From Mesorhizobium helmanticense (GTDB lineage Bacteria > Pseudomonadota > Alphaproteobacteria > Rhizobiales > Rhizobiaceae), in assembly GCF_003034915.1 (NCBI RefSeq), contig NZ_PZJX01000038.1, positions 107,698-171,697 on the forward strand: DNA of 64,000 bases, written 5' to 3'. Shown here one piece after another: positions 8,297-16,646 of this stretch; position 1 is the first letter of the stretch; every line of letters starts with the position of its first letter. The notes under the pieces are model-generated. The model was not told where the DNA came from and searched no databases. It was given only the letters and a program-made list of their open reading frames with translations. Position numbers and translations under genes: made by a program.

Positions 8297-9664
8297 ATGC
8301 TCCACAATTCGGCCCGCGCCATCGACATGAGCCTGCATCTGCATTCGCAGACCGATCCGCGGCGGCATGAACAGGAGGGCCCCTTCGTCATTTCGAGCGG
8401 CGATGGCGTGCATGTCCACGACGACACCGGAAAGCGCTATATCGAAGGCATGGCGGGCCTGTGGACCGCATCGCTTGGCTTCAACGACGCCAGGCTTGCA
8501 GCGGCTGCCGGCGCCCAGTTCGCCAGGCTGGCAAACTATCACACCTTCAACCATCGCTCGAACGAAGCTTGCATCGACCTGATGGAGCAGATCGCGGCGA
8601 TTTCGCCGCTGGCGCCGTGCAAGATCTTCTTCGCCAATTCCGGTTCCGAGGCGAATGATTCCATGATCCGGCTGGCCTGGTATTATCAGGCGGCGCGCGG
8701 CATGCCGCACAAGCGACGCATCATCAGCCGTCAGGGCGCGTTCCATGGCAGCACCGTGATGGGCGCGCTGCTCAGCGGCCTGCCGCATATGCATCGCTCA
8801 TTTGGCACGAACAGCGACGATATCCTCTATGCCACCAAGCCGCATCTTTATCGGGAAGGACATGAAGGCGAGAGCGAGGACGACTTTGCCGATCGCCTGA
8901 TCCACGAGCTGGAGGCGATGATCCTCAAGGCCGGCCCTGACACCATCGCCGCCATGATCGCCGAACCTGTCATGGCGGCGGGCGGTGTCATCGTGCCGCC
9001 GCGAGACTATTTTGCCAGGCTGCGCCAGCTGCTCGACCGACACGACATCCTGCTTTTGGCCGACGAAGTCGTCTGCGGCTTCGGCCGCACCGGCAACTGG
9101 TTCGGCAGCCAGACCTTCGACTTCGTGCCGGACATGTTCTCGGTCGCCAAGGGCCTGTCGTCGGGCTATCTGCCGATCGCGGCGGTGGTCGTGTCGGACA
9201 GGCTCTACCAGGCGATCGCCGACGAGGGGCATCGCAATGGCGGGTTCGGTCATGGCTTCACCTATTCGGGCCATCCCGTGACCTCGGCGGTGGCGGCGGA
9301 GGCGCTGCGGATTTATCACGAAATCGATGTGGTCGGGCGTGCGCGCGCGCTCGGCTCGCATATGCATGCGGCATTGCACGAGGCGCTTGCCGATCATCCC
9401 ATGGTGGGCGAGATCCGTGGCGTCGGCCTGATCGCCGGTGTCGAGCTTGTCGCCGACCGGCGGACCAGGCAGAGCTTTCCGGCCGAGGCGAAAGTGGGTG
9501 CGCAGGTGGAGCGCGCCTGCCGCGCGCGCGGCATCATCCTGCGCAACATGGGCGACGTGCTGGCGCTGTGTCCGCCTTACATCGTCGAACCCGAGCAGTT
9601 GGACGAACTCGTCCATGCCCTCGCTTTGGCGATCGAGGACACGCGAACCAGTCTCGGTCTCTGA
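8297..9664 (+). CDS. class III PLP-dependent aminotransferase (omega-amino acid type), copy 1
   Basis: A 455-residue class III aminotransferase, full family length. Signature elements include GMAGLWTASLGF, FFANSGSEANDSMIRLAWYY (phosphate-binding region), the cofactor-binding ADEVVCGFGRTG, and the Schiff-base lysine in SVAKGLSSGYLPIAA. GAGGAC precedes the ATG at 8297. Such enzymes move terminal amino groups (beta-alanine, GABA, omega-amino acids, polyamines) to pyruvate or 2-oxoglutarate. It is divergent from the transketolase genes and is followed after 59 bp by a class IV aminotransferase. A second member of the family lies at 13814. Confidence 0.92.
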   Translation: MLHNSARAIDMSLHLHSQTDPRRHEQEGPFVISSGDGVHVHDDTGKRYIEGMAGLWTASLGFNDARLAAAAGAQFARLANYHTFNHRSNEACIDLMEQIAAISPLAPCKIFFANSGSEANDSMIRLAWYYQAARGMPHKRRIISRQGAFHGSTVMGALLSGLPHMHRSFGTNSDDILYATKPHLYREGHEGESEDDFADRLIHELEAMILKAGPDTIAAMIAEPVMAAGGVIVPPRDYFARLRQLLDRHDILLLADEVVCGFGRTGNWFGSQTFDFVPDMFSVAKGLSSGYLPIAAVVVSDRLYQAIADEGHRNGGFGHGFTYSGHPVTSAVAAEALRIYHEIDVVGRARALGSHMHAALHEALADHPMVGEIRGVGLIAGVELVADRRTRQSFPAEAKVGAQVERACRARGIILRNMGDVLALCPPYIVEPEQLDELVHALALAIEDTRTSLGL

Positions 9665-9723
9665 GGCGCGAAAGGCGCGATTTGTGTCTACTATTCCAGT
9701 GAACTGCTTCAGCGGAGGTTTGT

Positions 9724-10638
9724 ATGAACGACAGGATATCCCACGATCCAGCTGATGGAATCGCCTTCGTCAATGGAGCCTATGTGCCGCTGACTGAGGC
9801 TACCATTCCGCTCACCGACCGCGGTTTCGTGCGCTCCGACGCGACCTATGATGTCACCCATGTATGGAAGGGGCGCTTCTTCCGGCTCGACGACCATATC
9901 GAACGCTTCCAGGCCTCGATGCGCGGCCTGCGCATGAGCCTGCCCTATTCCTCGACCGAGATCGCCGCAATCCTGGTCGAATGCGTTCGCCGCAGCGGGC
10001 TGCGCGACGCCTATGTGCAGATGACCTGCACGCGCGGCGTGCCGCCGCGCGGAACCCGCGACCCCAGGCTTTGCGAGAACCGCTTCTATGCCTTCGCCCA
10101 GCCTTTCGTGTGGATCGCCAATGACGAGCAGCGCCGTGACGGGCTGAAGATGGTGGTGAGTTCCGTACAGCGCATCCCGCCGGAATCGGTCGATCCACGC
10201 CTCAAGAACTTTCATTGGCTCGACCTCACCATGGGTATCTTCGAGGCTTATGACAAGAACGCCACCGTTGCGGTGCTCACCGACGGGCAAGGGCATGTGA
10301 CCGAGGGCGCCGGGTTCAACGTCTTTGTCGTGAAGGACGATGTCATCACGACGCCCGACCGCGGCGTGTTCGAAGGCATGACGCGCCGCAGCGTCATCGA
10401 GCTGGCTACTGAGGCCGGCGTCGGCTGCGAACTGCGTCCGCTCGCCATCGGGGAACTGCGCGATGCCGACGAGATATTCATCACCAGTTCGGCGGGCGGC
10501 ATCATGCCGGTGACGGTGCTTGACGGCCGCATCTACGGCAATGGCAAGCCCGGACCTATCACCAGCCGCATCCACGACCTCTATTGGGCCAAGCATGATG
10601 CCGGTTGGCTCTCCAGCCCGGTCGACTACACGCCGTGA
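9724..10638 (+). CDS. class IV aminotransferase (D-amino-acid / branched-chain type)
   Basis: A 304-residue fold-type IV PLP enzyme. Recognisable elements are the N-terminal GIAFVNGAYVPLTEATIPLTDRGFVRSDATYDV, the lysine in RLKNFHWLDL that binds PLP, and VTEGAGFNVFVVKDD and GMTRRSVIELA, which contact the phosphate. A GGAGG ribosome site lies just upstream of the ATG at 9724. It could act on D-amino acids, branched-chain amino acids or an (R)-amine; the sequence alone does not decide. It lies between the class III aminotransferase and an SDR whose start overlaps its stop, in one operon. Confidence 0.88.
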   Translation: MNDRISHDPADGIAFVNGAYVPLTEATIPLTDRGFVRSDATYDVTHVWKGRFFRLDDHIERFQASMRGLRMSLPYSSTEIAAILVECVRRSGLRDAYVQMTCTRGVPPRGTRDPRLCENRFYAFAQPFVWIANDEQRRDGLKMVVSSVQRIPPESVDPRLKNFHWLDLTMGIFEAYDKNATVAVLTDGQGHVTEGAGFNVFVVKDDVITTPDRGVFEGMTRRSVIELATEAGVGCELRPLAIGELRDADEIFITSSAGGIMPVTVLDGRIYGNGKPGPITSRIHDLYWAKHDAGWLSSPVDYTP

Positions 10639-11396
10639 GCGCGGCGGAACGCGTCTTCCTGGTGACGGGCGGCACGCGCGGCATCGGTGCTGCTTGTGTC
10701 AGTCGCCTCGCTGCCGATGGTGCGTGCGTCGTCTTCACCGGGCGCGACCGGGATGCCGCTCAAGCGGTGATGGACGCGGTTCCACAGGCGGTATTCGCGG
10801 CTGGCGACGCCACCAGTGAGCCCGACTGCCAACGCGCGGTCGCTATGGCTCTGGAGATCGGCAAGGGCAGCATCGCCGGATTGGTCAACAATGCCGGAAC
10901 AGGCGCCAGGCTCGCCTTCGACCAGACCACGCTCGCCGACTGGGAGCGGACGATGACCGCCAACACGACCTCGGCCTATCTGTTCACCCGCCACACGCTG
11001 GCGGGATTGCGCGCCGGCCGTGGTTCCGTGGTCATGATATCCTCGGTCGCCGGCCTCGTCGGCGAGCAAGGCCTGGCGATCTATACGGCGTCCAAAGCGG
11101 CACTGATCGGTCTCGCGCAGGCGCTGGCATTGGAATATGGGTCCGAGGTTCGTTTCAACACGCTGTGTCCCGGCCAGATCGCCACGCAGATGATGGCGAA
11201 GACGCTCGCCATTCCCGGCCGCCGGCAGGCGCTGGAAAGCCGCATTCCGGTCGGTCGCCTCGGCACGCCCGAAGATGTGGCCGAGACGGTGGCCTGGCTG
11301 ATGTCGCCGGCTGCAAGCTTCATCAACGGCGCGGTGATCAGCGTCGATGGCGGAGAAACCGCCGGTCTCATGGCATCTAAGTCTGATGGGATCTAA
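10635..11396 (+). CDS. short-chain dehydrogenase/reductase (SDR)
   Basis: A classical SDR of about 253 residues using NAD(P)H. The start is taken as the GTG at 10635, whose GTGA overlaps the upstream TGA; an in-frame ATG at 10605 would run 34 bp into the previous gene. Motifs are TGGTRGIG (cofactor), NNAGTG, the catalytic Ser in MISSVAGLVG and YTASK (Tyr, Lys), then a C-terminal FINGAVISVDGGETAG. It probably oxidises or reduces a hydroxy or keto intermediate of the same operon. Its end overlaps by 3 bp the end of the convergent SnoaL-like gene. Confidence 0.92.
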   Translation: MSAAERVFLVTGGTRGIGAACVSRLAADGACVVFTGRDRDAAQAVMDAVPQAVFAAGDATSEPDCQRAVAMALEIGKGSIAGLVNNAGTGARLAFDQTTLADWERTMTANTTSAYLFTRHTLAGLRAGRGSVVMISSVAGLVGEQGLAIYTASKAALIGLAQALALEYGSEVRFNTLCPGQIATQMMAKTLAIPGRRQALESRIPVGRLGTPEDVAETVAWLMSPAASFINGAVISVDGGETAGLMASKSDGI

Positions 11397-11794
11397 AGCT
11401 GAGCTTCGATAGCCGCCTTGTCCACGACAGACCAAACTTGCACGATCTTCCCGTCGCGGAATTCGTAGATCACGTTCTCCGAGAAGGAGACTCGCTTGCC
11501 GTTCAATGGGAGGCCGAGGAAATTAGCCTTTGGCGAACAGTCGAAATCTATCCGGCTCGCTATGTAAGGCGGATCGGCAATCAGCATCCGGACGTTGAAA
11601 TAAAGGTCCGGAATGTCGTCGAAGTCTCGCTCCAGCATCTGGCGATAACCTGACAGGCCGAGCCGCCGGCCATTGTGGATCGCGTCGTCATCAACGAACT
11701 GTCCCAGCCTCGGCCAGTCCTGCTTGTTCAGGCAGGCGATGTAGTCCCGGTAGATGTCGGCGAGGGTGGTTCCGGTCATGGCAATGTCTCTCAC
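11393..11794 (-). CDS. SnoaL-like / ester cyclase family protein
   Basis: A 133-residue protein of the NTF2-like alpha+beta barrel type (SnoaL, polyketide-cyclase-like or ester cyclase). Typical features are an N-terminal helix with YRDYIACLNKQDWPRLGQFVDDDAIHNGRRLG, the FDDIPDLYFNVRMLIAD strand pair and the end VSFSENVIYEFRDGKIVQVWSVVD. The GTG at 11794 overlaps the TAG of the upstream FAD gene; an ATG at 11779 is an alternative. Proteins of this fold bind or isomerise small hydrophobic ligands, and the role here is unknown. It is probably co-transcribed with the FAD oxidoreductase. Confidence 0.8.
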   Translation of the reverse strand: MRDIAMTGTTLADIYRDYIACLNKQDWPRLGQFVDDDAIHNGRRLGLSGYRQMLERDFDDIPDLYFNVRMLIADPPYIASRIDFDCSPKANFLGLPLNGKRVSFSENVIYEFRDGKIVQVWSVVDKAAIEAQL

Positions 11795-12960
11795 TACCCG
11801 GCTGCAAATTTGGCGCCCCGGTTTTGAGTCCGGCTCGCCGCGAGGCGCTGTGCGACATGGTCGGCGATCGCCAGGCTGGAGGTCAGGCCGGGGCTTTCGA
11901 TGCCGAACAGATTGACCAGGCCGTCAATGCCATGGACCGAAGCATCCTGGACGACGAAATCGGCGTTGGCCTCGCCGGGACCGGAAAGTTTCGGCCGGAT
12001 GCCGCTATAGGCCGGCTGCAGGGCGCCATCGGCAAGGTCCGGCCAGTATTTGCGGATCTCGCTGTAGAAGCGTTCGCCGCGCCCCGGGTCGACGCGGTAG
12101 TCGAGCGTATCCGTCCATTCGACGTCCGGCCCGAAGCGGGCGACGCCGTCGAGATCGAGCGTCAGATGCACGCCGAGCCCGCCGGGTTCGGGCACGGGAT
12201 AGATGAGCCGCGAGAAGGGAGCCCGGCCGGCGACCGAGAAATAATTGCCCTTGGCATAGCGAAGTTCCGGGACGAATTGCGGATCGAGCCCGTCGATCGA
12301 TCGGGCAAGCGCCGTGGCATCGAGTCCGGCTGCATTGATGAAGGATTTGGTTGCGATTTCAAAGCGCTCGCCGCTTGTGCTGTCGATCGTGTCGAGCACT
12401 ATGAGTCCACCCTTGGTGAGCCCACGTTCGATGCGGCCGGACACTATGCTTGTGTTGAGGCTGAGTGCGGCGCCATGCTCCTCGGCGTCGCCCAGCAAGG
12501 CGAGCATCAGCGTATGGCTATCGATGATGCCGGTGGAGGGGGACAGCAGCGCCGCCGTGCAGCGCAGCCTGGGCTCCAGTGTGAGCGCCTCGGCGGCGGT
12601 CAGAGGCACCAGGTCATCGACGCCGCAAGCCGATGCATTGGCCCGGATGGTGGCAAGCACCGGCTCCTGGCCGGCATTCGCGGCGACGATGAGCTTGCCG
12701 CAGCGCGCGTGCGGGACCGCGTGCTCCTCGCAATAACGGTAGAGCATGTTGCGACCGGCGACGCAGAAGCGCGCCTTCAGCGATCCAACGGGATAATAGA
12801 TGCCGGCGTGGATGACCTCGGAGTTGCGCGAACTGGTCCCGGTGCCGATAGCGTTCGCGGCCTCGAGGATCAGCGTGTCCATGCCGCGGCGCGCCATGTC
12901 TCGCGCGATCGCAAGGCCAACAACGCCGGCGCCGGCGACGATGCAGTCGACATGGTCCAT
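11794..12960 (-). CDS. FAD-dependent oxidoreductase, L-2-hydroxyglutarate oxidase (LhgO)-like
   Basis: A 388-residue DAO-family flavoprotein. The N-terminus VDCIVAGAGVVGLAIARDMARRG is the dinucleotide-binding fold; GTGTSSRNSEVIHAGIYYP and RFCVAGRNMLYRYCEEH are characteristic of the L-2-hydroxyglutarate dehydrogenase/oxidase branch; YSGIRPKLSGPGEANADFVVQD and the C-terminal NLFGIESPGLTSSLAIA complete the substrate domain. It likely oxidises an L-2-hydroxyacid or related compound and passes electrons to oxygen or quinone. It lies 2 bp after the second GntR gene and overlaps the SnoaL-like gene, so the three form one leftward unit. Confidence 0.85.
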   Translation of the reverse strand: MDHVDCIVAGAGVVGLAIARDMARRGMDTLILEAANAIGTGTSSRNSEVIHAGIYYPVGSLKARFCVAGRNMLYRYCEEHAVPHARCGKLIVAANAGQEPVLATIRANASACGVDDLVPLTAAEALTLEPRLRCTAALLSPSTGIIDSHTLMLALLGDAEEHGAALSLNTSIVSGRIERGLTKGGLIVLDTIDSTSGERFEIATKSFINAAGLDATALARSIDGLDPQFVPELRYAKGNYFSVAGRAPFSRLIYPVPEPGGLGVHLTLDLDGVARFGPDVEWTDTLDYRVDPGRGERFYSEIRKYWPDLADGALQPAYSGIRPKLSGPGEANADFVVQDASVHGIDGLVNLFGIESPGLTSSLAIADHVAQRLAASRTQNRGAKFAAG

Positions 12961-12962
12961 GC

Positions 12963-13649
12963 TCAGGCGGTCCCGGCCTTGACGTCGTGCCTGCTGATGA
13001 GCCGTTCGAGGATCACTTCTCCACCTTCCGTTATGTCGGCGACAATCGCCCGCTCGGCGGCGTCGGCATCCTGTTTCTCGACGGCCGCAAGCACCGCATA
13101 GTGGTTCTCGATCATGGCACGGCCGCCCTCATGATATGATTCCGCAATCAGCGGGCCCATCTGCAGCCAGAGCCGGTTCAGTATGCCGCGCAGCACCACC
13201 ATATCGGCGATGTCGGCCAGCGCGAAGTGAAAGGTCTGGTTGAGCGCCAGTCCCTCCGTCCAGTTTTTATCGGCGATCGCCCGTTCGTTCAACGCAATAA
13301 GGCCGCGCAGATGTTCGACATCCTTGGCGGCCGCCTTGAGCGCGGCTTCCCGCGCGGCGAGCCCTTCGAGCTTCAGCCGGATCTGGCGGATTTCGCGATA
13401 GCGCCTCAGCGTGATGATGGGAACACGCACCTCGCGCGCCGATTTCTGCACCAGCGCCTCGTCCTGGATCAGCCGCAGGATGGCGTCCCGGACCGGCGTC
13501 ACACTGGTTCCCAGCGATTGAGCGAGGTCGCGGATGGTGAGCCTCGCATCAGGCGCGAACCGCCCTTTGATCAGCGCTTCGGCGACACGGGAATAGACCG
13601 TTTCACCAAGGTTCTCGCGTTCGAGGGTCTCGAAGCTGAAAGCCTGCAT
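12963..13649 (-). CDS. GntR family transcriptional regulator (FadR/FCD subfamily), copy 2
   Basis: With the ATG at 13649 (GGAG ribosome site upstream) the protein is about 228 residues. It has a GntR winged helix (GETVYSRVAEALIKGRFAPDARLTI, AQSLGTSVTPVRDAILRLIQ) and an FCD domain with REIRQIRLKLEGLAAREAA, NQTFHFALADIADM and ENHYAVLAAVEKQDA. It heads the leftward unit with the FAD oxidoreductase and SnoaL-like genes and is divergent from the second class III aminotransferase, whose promoter spacer holds CTTATAAG. This arrangement suggests repression of both directions. Confidence 0.9.
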   Translation of the reverse strand: MQAFSFETLERENLGETVYSRVAEALIKGRFAPDARLTIRDLAQSLGTSVTPVRDAILRLIQDEALVQKSAREVRVPIITLRRYREIRQIRLKLEGLAAREAALKAAAKDVEHLRGLIALNERAIADKNWTEGLALNQTFHFALADIADMVVLRGILNRLWLQMGPLIAESYHEGGRAMIENHYAVLAAVEKQDADAAERAIVADITEGGEVILERLISRHDVKAGTA

Positions 13650-13690
13650 TACGTCTCCGCCCCATCCTCGCCAGCCCACAGGAAAGGGGC

Positions 13691-13719
13691 TTGACACTAT
13701 ATCTTATAAGAAACATGAT
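13691..13719 (+). promoter_or_regulatory. promoter with embedded candidate GntR operator 2
   Basis: A consensus -35 TTGACA (13691-13696) is followed after 17 bp by CATGAT (13714-13719) as a -10. The spacer contains the palindrome CTTATAAG (13703-13710), with ATCTTAT, the complement of ATAAGAT, at 13701-13707. A repressor bound here would cover the promoter. It would drive the aminotransferase at 13814 and lies upstream of the divergent GntR gene. Confidence 0.55.
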
Positions 13720-13813
13720 GCATCAAACAGCATAATGCAAGAGGGAACGCCAATGCGCGCCGAGTGGCGGGCAAGCGCGGGAATATCCCTGGAAGCAGGC
13801 AGGACAGGACCTT

Positions 13814-15190
13814 ATGGACGCACGACCGAACTCGCCCGAAGCCCGCGACATCAACTACCACATGCATGGCTACACCAATGCCCGCAAGCATCAGGAGTCC
13901 GGGCCGCTCATCATCGAGAAGGGCGACGGCATCTATGTCGAGGACCTGGCCGGCAACCGCTACATCGAGGCAATGGCTGGCCTCTGGAGCGTGGCGGTGG
14001 GCTTTTCGGAGAAGCGGCTGGTCGAGGCGGCGACACGGCAGATGGCCAAGCTGCCCTTCTATCACGACTTCGGCTCGAAATCGCATTCGCCGCTGATCGA
14101 TCTGGCCGAGAAACTGGTGCAAATGGCGCCAGTGCCGATGAGCAAGGCCTATTTCACCAATTCCGGCTCCGAAGCCAACGATACGGCCATCAAGATGATC
14201 TGGTACCGGTCGAATGCGCTTGGCCAACCGGAGCGTAAGAAGATCATCAGCCGCAAGCGGGGCTATCATGGCGTCACCATTGCCGCGGCGAGCCTGACCG
14301 GCCTGCCCAACAATCATATCTCGTTCGACCTGCCGATCGCCAATGTTCTGCACACCTCTTCGCCGCACTATTGGCGCGAGGCGTTGCCGGGCGAGAGCGA
14401 AGAGCAGTTTTCGAGCCGGCTTGCCGACGATCTGGAAAAGCTGATCCTGGCCGAGGGACCGGAAACCATCGCCGCCTTCTTCGGCGAACCGATCATGGGC
14501 GCCGGCGGCGTCATCGTTCCGCCGGCCGGCTATTGGGCGAAGATCCAGGCGGTGCTGTCGAAATACGACATACTGCTCGTCGCCGACGAGGTGATCTGCG
14601 GCTTTGGCCGGACCGGCGAGATGTTCGGCTCGCAGACCTTCGGCATCCGGCCCGACATCATGGTCATGTCGAAGCAGATTTCTTCGTCCTACCTGCCGAT
14701 CTCGGCGCTGCTGATCAACGAGAAGGTGTTCGAGCCGATTGCCGATGAAAGCAATCGCATCGGCACGTTCGGGCATGGCTTCACCGGCGGCGGCCATCCC
14801 GTCGCGGCGGCGGTCGCGTTCGAGAACCTGAACCTGATCGAGGAACGCGACCTTGTCGGCAATGCGCGCACGGTCGGTGCGCATATGCAAAAACGGCTGC
14901 GCAAACTGGCTTCGCATCCGCTCGTCGGCGAGGTGCGCGGCGTCGGCCTGATCGCGGCGGTAGAACTGGTCGGCGACAAGGCGAGCAAGACGCCCTGGGG
15001 CGCCGTCGGCGCGCTGGGCGGGCTGGTCAACGGGTTCCTGCAGCAGAACGGCGTGATCTCGCGCAACATGGGCGATGCAATCGCCTTCTGTCCGCCGCTG
15101 ATCATCACCGAGCCGCAGGTCGACAGCATGGTCGATGCATTCGAAAGATCGCTCGAGGCCGCCGCCAGGCAGGTCGGATCACCGGCCTGA
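13814..15190 (+). CDS. class III PLP-dependent aminotransferase, copy 2
   Basis: A 458-residue class III aminotransferase related to the one at 8297. Motifs: AMAGLWSVAVGFSEKRLVEA, YFTNSGSEANDTAIKMIWY, EPIMGAGGVIVPP, ADEVICGFGRTGEMFGSQ and the PLP lysine in VMSKQISSSYLPIS, a wording common in the omega-amino-acid or polyamine:pyruvate branch. It is divergent from GntR copy 2 and followed by the TorT-like binding protein and ABC transporter genes, placing it next to uptake. Two such enzymes in one island suggest two amine steps, or two substrates feeding one route. Confidence 0.92.
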   Translation: MDARPNSPEARDINYHMHGYTNARKHQESGPLIIEKGDGIYVEDLAGNRYIEAMAGLWSVAVGFSEKRLVEAATRQMAKLPFYHDFGSKSHSPLIDLAEKLVQMAPVPMSKAYFTNSGSEANDTAIKMIWYRSNALGQPERKKIISRKRGYHGVTIAAASLTGLPNNHISFDLPIANVLHTSSPHYWREALPGESEEQFSSRLADDLEKLILAEGPETIAAFFGEPIMGAGGVIVPPAGYWAKIQAVLSKYDILLVADEVICGFGRTGEMFGSQTFGIRPDIMVMSKQISSSYLPISALLINEKVFEPIADESNRIGTFGHGFTGGGHPVAAAVAFENLNLIEERDLVGNARTVGAHMQKRLRKLASHPLVGEVRGVGLIAAVELVGDKASKTPWGAVGALGGLVNGFLQQNGVISRNMGDAIAFCPPLIITEPQVDSMVDAFERSLEAAARQVGSPA

Positions 15191-15242
15191 CCAGACTTTC
15201 GCGGGGCGGGCGCGACCTCCATCGGCAAGGCCCGCCGCTGCG

Positions 15243-15270
15243 TTGACACATAAGATATAAGATGTAAGTT
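15243..15270 (+). promoter_or_regulatory. promoter with tandem ATAAGAT repeats (candidate GntR operator 3)
   Basis: A -35-like TTGACA (15243-15248) is followed by two tandem copies of ATAAGAT (15250-15256 and 15257-15263) and a possible -10 TAAGTT (15265-15270). The same heptamer occurs in the two other divergent regions of the island. This site precedes the TorT-like binding protein and ABC transporter genes by about 140 bp. The remaining leader to 15406 shows no other recognised element. Confidence 0.5.
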
Positions 15271-15406
15271 GTGTGAAAGACCCGAAGAAGCCAACGAAGA
15301 AGTGGCGCGACTGAATACAAAAGACAGGTGAGCGCCGGCCGACGCTTCAGTCGCCGGACGCAGAGAAACGACCGCAGGGGCGGTTAAGCAAATGGGAGAT
15401 TTCCAG

Positions 15407-16465
15407 ATGAACGGACTGAAGAAAACACTGGCCCTGGCCGTGTCGGCCACGATGCTGTCAGCCGGAATGGCGCAAGCCGCGGACTGGTGGCCCTTCAAGA
15501 TCGCTTCCGCCAAGGACGGCGACCTGAAGAAGGTCGAGGAAATCGAATACAAGCCGCTCGAAAAGGCTGAGAAGCCCTGGAAGCTGTGCGTGCTTTTCCC
15601 GCATCTGCAGGACAGCTACTGGGTCTCGGTGGACTACGGCATCGTCGAGGAAGCCAAGCGGCTGGGCGTCAAGGTGACGGTGCTGCAGGCTGGCGGTTAC
15701 ACCGCCTTGCCGAAGCAGATTTCGCAGTATGACGACTGTGTCGCCTCAGGCGCCGACGCGATCCTGATCTCGGCGATCTCGGAAGCAGGCGTTGCCGCCA
15801 AGATCGGCGAGGGCATGGGCAAGGGCATTGTCAATATCGCTGTCGCCAACCCGATCCTGGAGACGCCGATCACCGCGCGCATCACACCCGACTTCTTCCA
15901 GAAAGGTTTCCAGACCGGCGAATACGTGAAGAAATATCTGGGCGACAAGCAGGGCTCGGCGGTGGCCTTCCCCGGGCCGCAGGGTAGCGGCTGGGCTGAA
16001 ACCTACATGGACGGTTTCCGCGAGAGCACCAAGACCGGCAACGTCAAGCTGCTGGCCGAGATGTTCGGCGAGGCGAGCGTCCCGGCACAGCTCAAGCTGG
16101 TCGAGGACGCGCTGCAGACGCATCCGGACGTCAACGTCATCTGGGGTGGCGCGCCGACCGCCGAGGCGGCGATCGGCGCGGTGGCGGATGCCGGCCTGAG
16201 CAATGTGACGATCATGTCGTCCTATGAGAACCAGACGATGCTGAAAGCGGTCAAGGACGGCTCGGTGCTCGGCTTTGCCACCGAATATCCGGTCATCATG
16301 GGGCGCATCGGCGTCGACCTCGCGGTCCGCGCCCTGGAAAAGAAGGAGCACGAAAAGGTGCTTCTGGTTGCTCCCGGTATCGTCACCAAGGATAATATCG
16401 ATAAGATCGATACGACCCAGATCTTCGCGCCGGACGGCTGGCGCCCGGAATTCTCGGTCGAGTAA
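15407..16465 (+). CDS. TorT-like periplasmic binding protein of an ABC transporter
   Basis: A periplasmic binding protein of about 352 residues. The ATG at 15407 is preferred: GGGAG upstream, and it gives a clean signal peptide (MNGLKKTLALAVSATMLSAG then MAQAADWWPFKI). The mature start ADWWPFKI and EKPWKLCVLFPHLQDSYWVSVDYGIVEEAKRLG match the TorT-like branch of the LacI-type sugar/ligand-binding fold. No TorS or TorR lies nearby; instead an ABC ATPase and two permeases follow, so this copy probably serves transport. The ligand is unlikely to be predictable from the family name. Confidence 0.85.
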   Translation: MNGLKKTLALAVSATMLSAGMAQAADWWPFKIASAKDGDLKKVEEIEYKPLEKAEKPWKLCVLFPHLQDSYWVSVDYGIVEEAKRLGVKVTVLQAGGYTALPKQISQYDDCVASGADAILISAISEAGVAAKIGEGMGKGIVNIAVANPILETPITARITPDFFQKGFQTGEYVKKYLGDKQGSAVAFPGPQGSGWAETYMDGFRESTKTGNVKLLAEMFGEASVPAQLKLVEDALQTHPDVNVIWGGAPTAEAAIGAVADAGLSNVTIMSSYENQTMLKAVKDGSVLGFATEYPVIMGRIGVDLAVRALEKKEHEKVLLVAPGIVTKDNIDKIDTTQIFAPDGWRPEFSVE

Positions 16466-16646
16466 CATCGGGCCTCCAGAAGGTCTTCCCTAAGTCTGGC
16501 TGCTTCTCCCAAGTGGCCAGACGCCGCCGGCTTCAAGCGCATCGCTAGCAAAATGATTCAGCCGATGCGCTTAAGTCCTTGTTTTTGAGCATGTCGGCCC
16601 AAGCGCGGCTACTTTGGGCGAGATGCTCCAAGGCTTTTGTGACGAG

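Noticed and set aside
15407..16465. A TMAO-sensing TorT of a TorTSR system
   Set aside because: No histidine kinase, response regulator or TMAO reductase gene is nearby, and the gene leads an ABC transporter operon.
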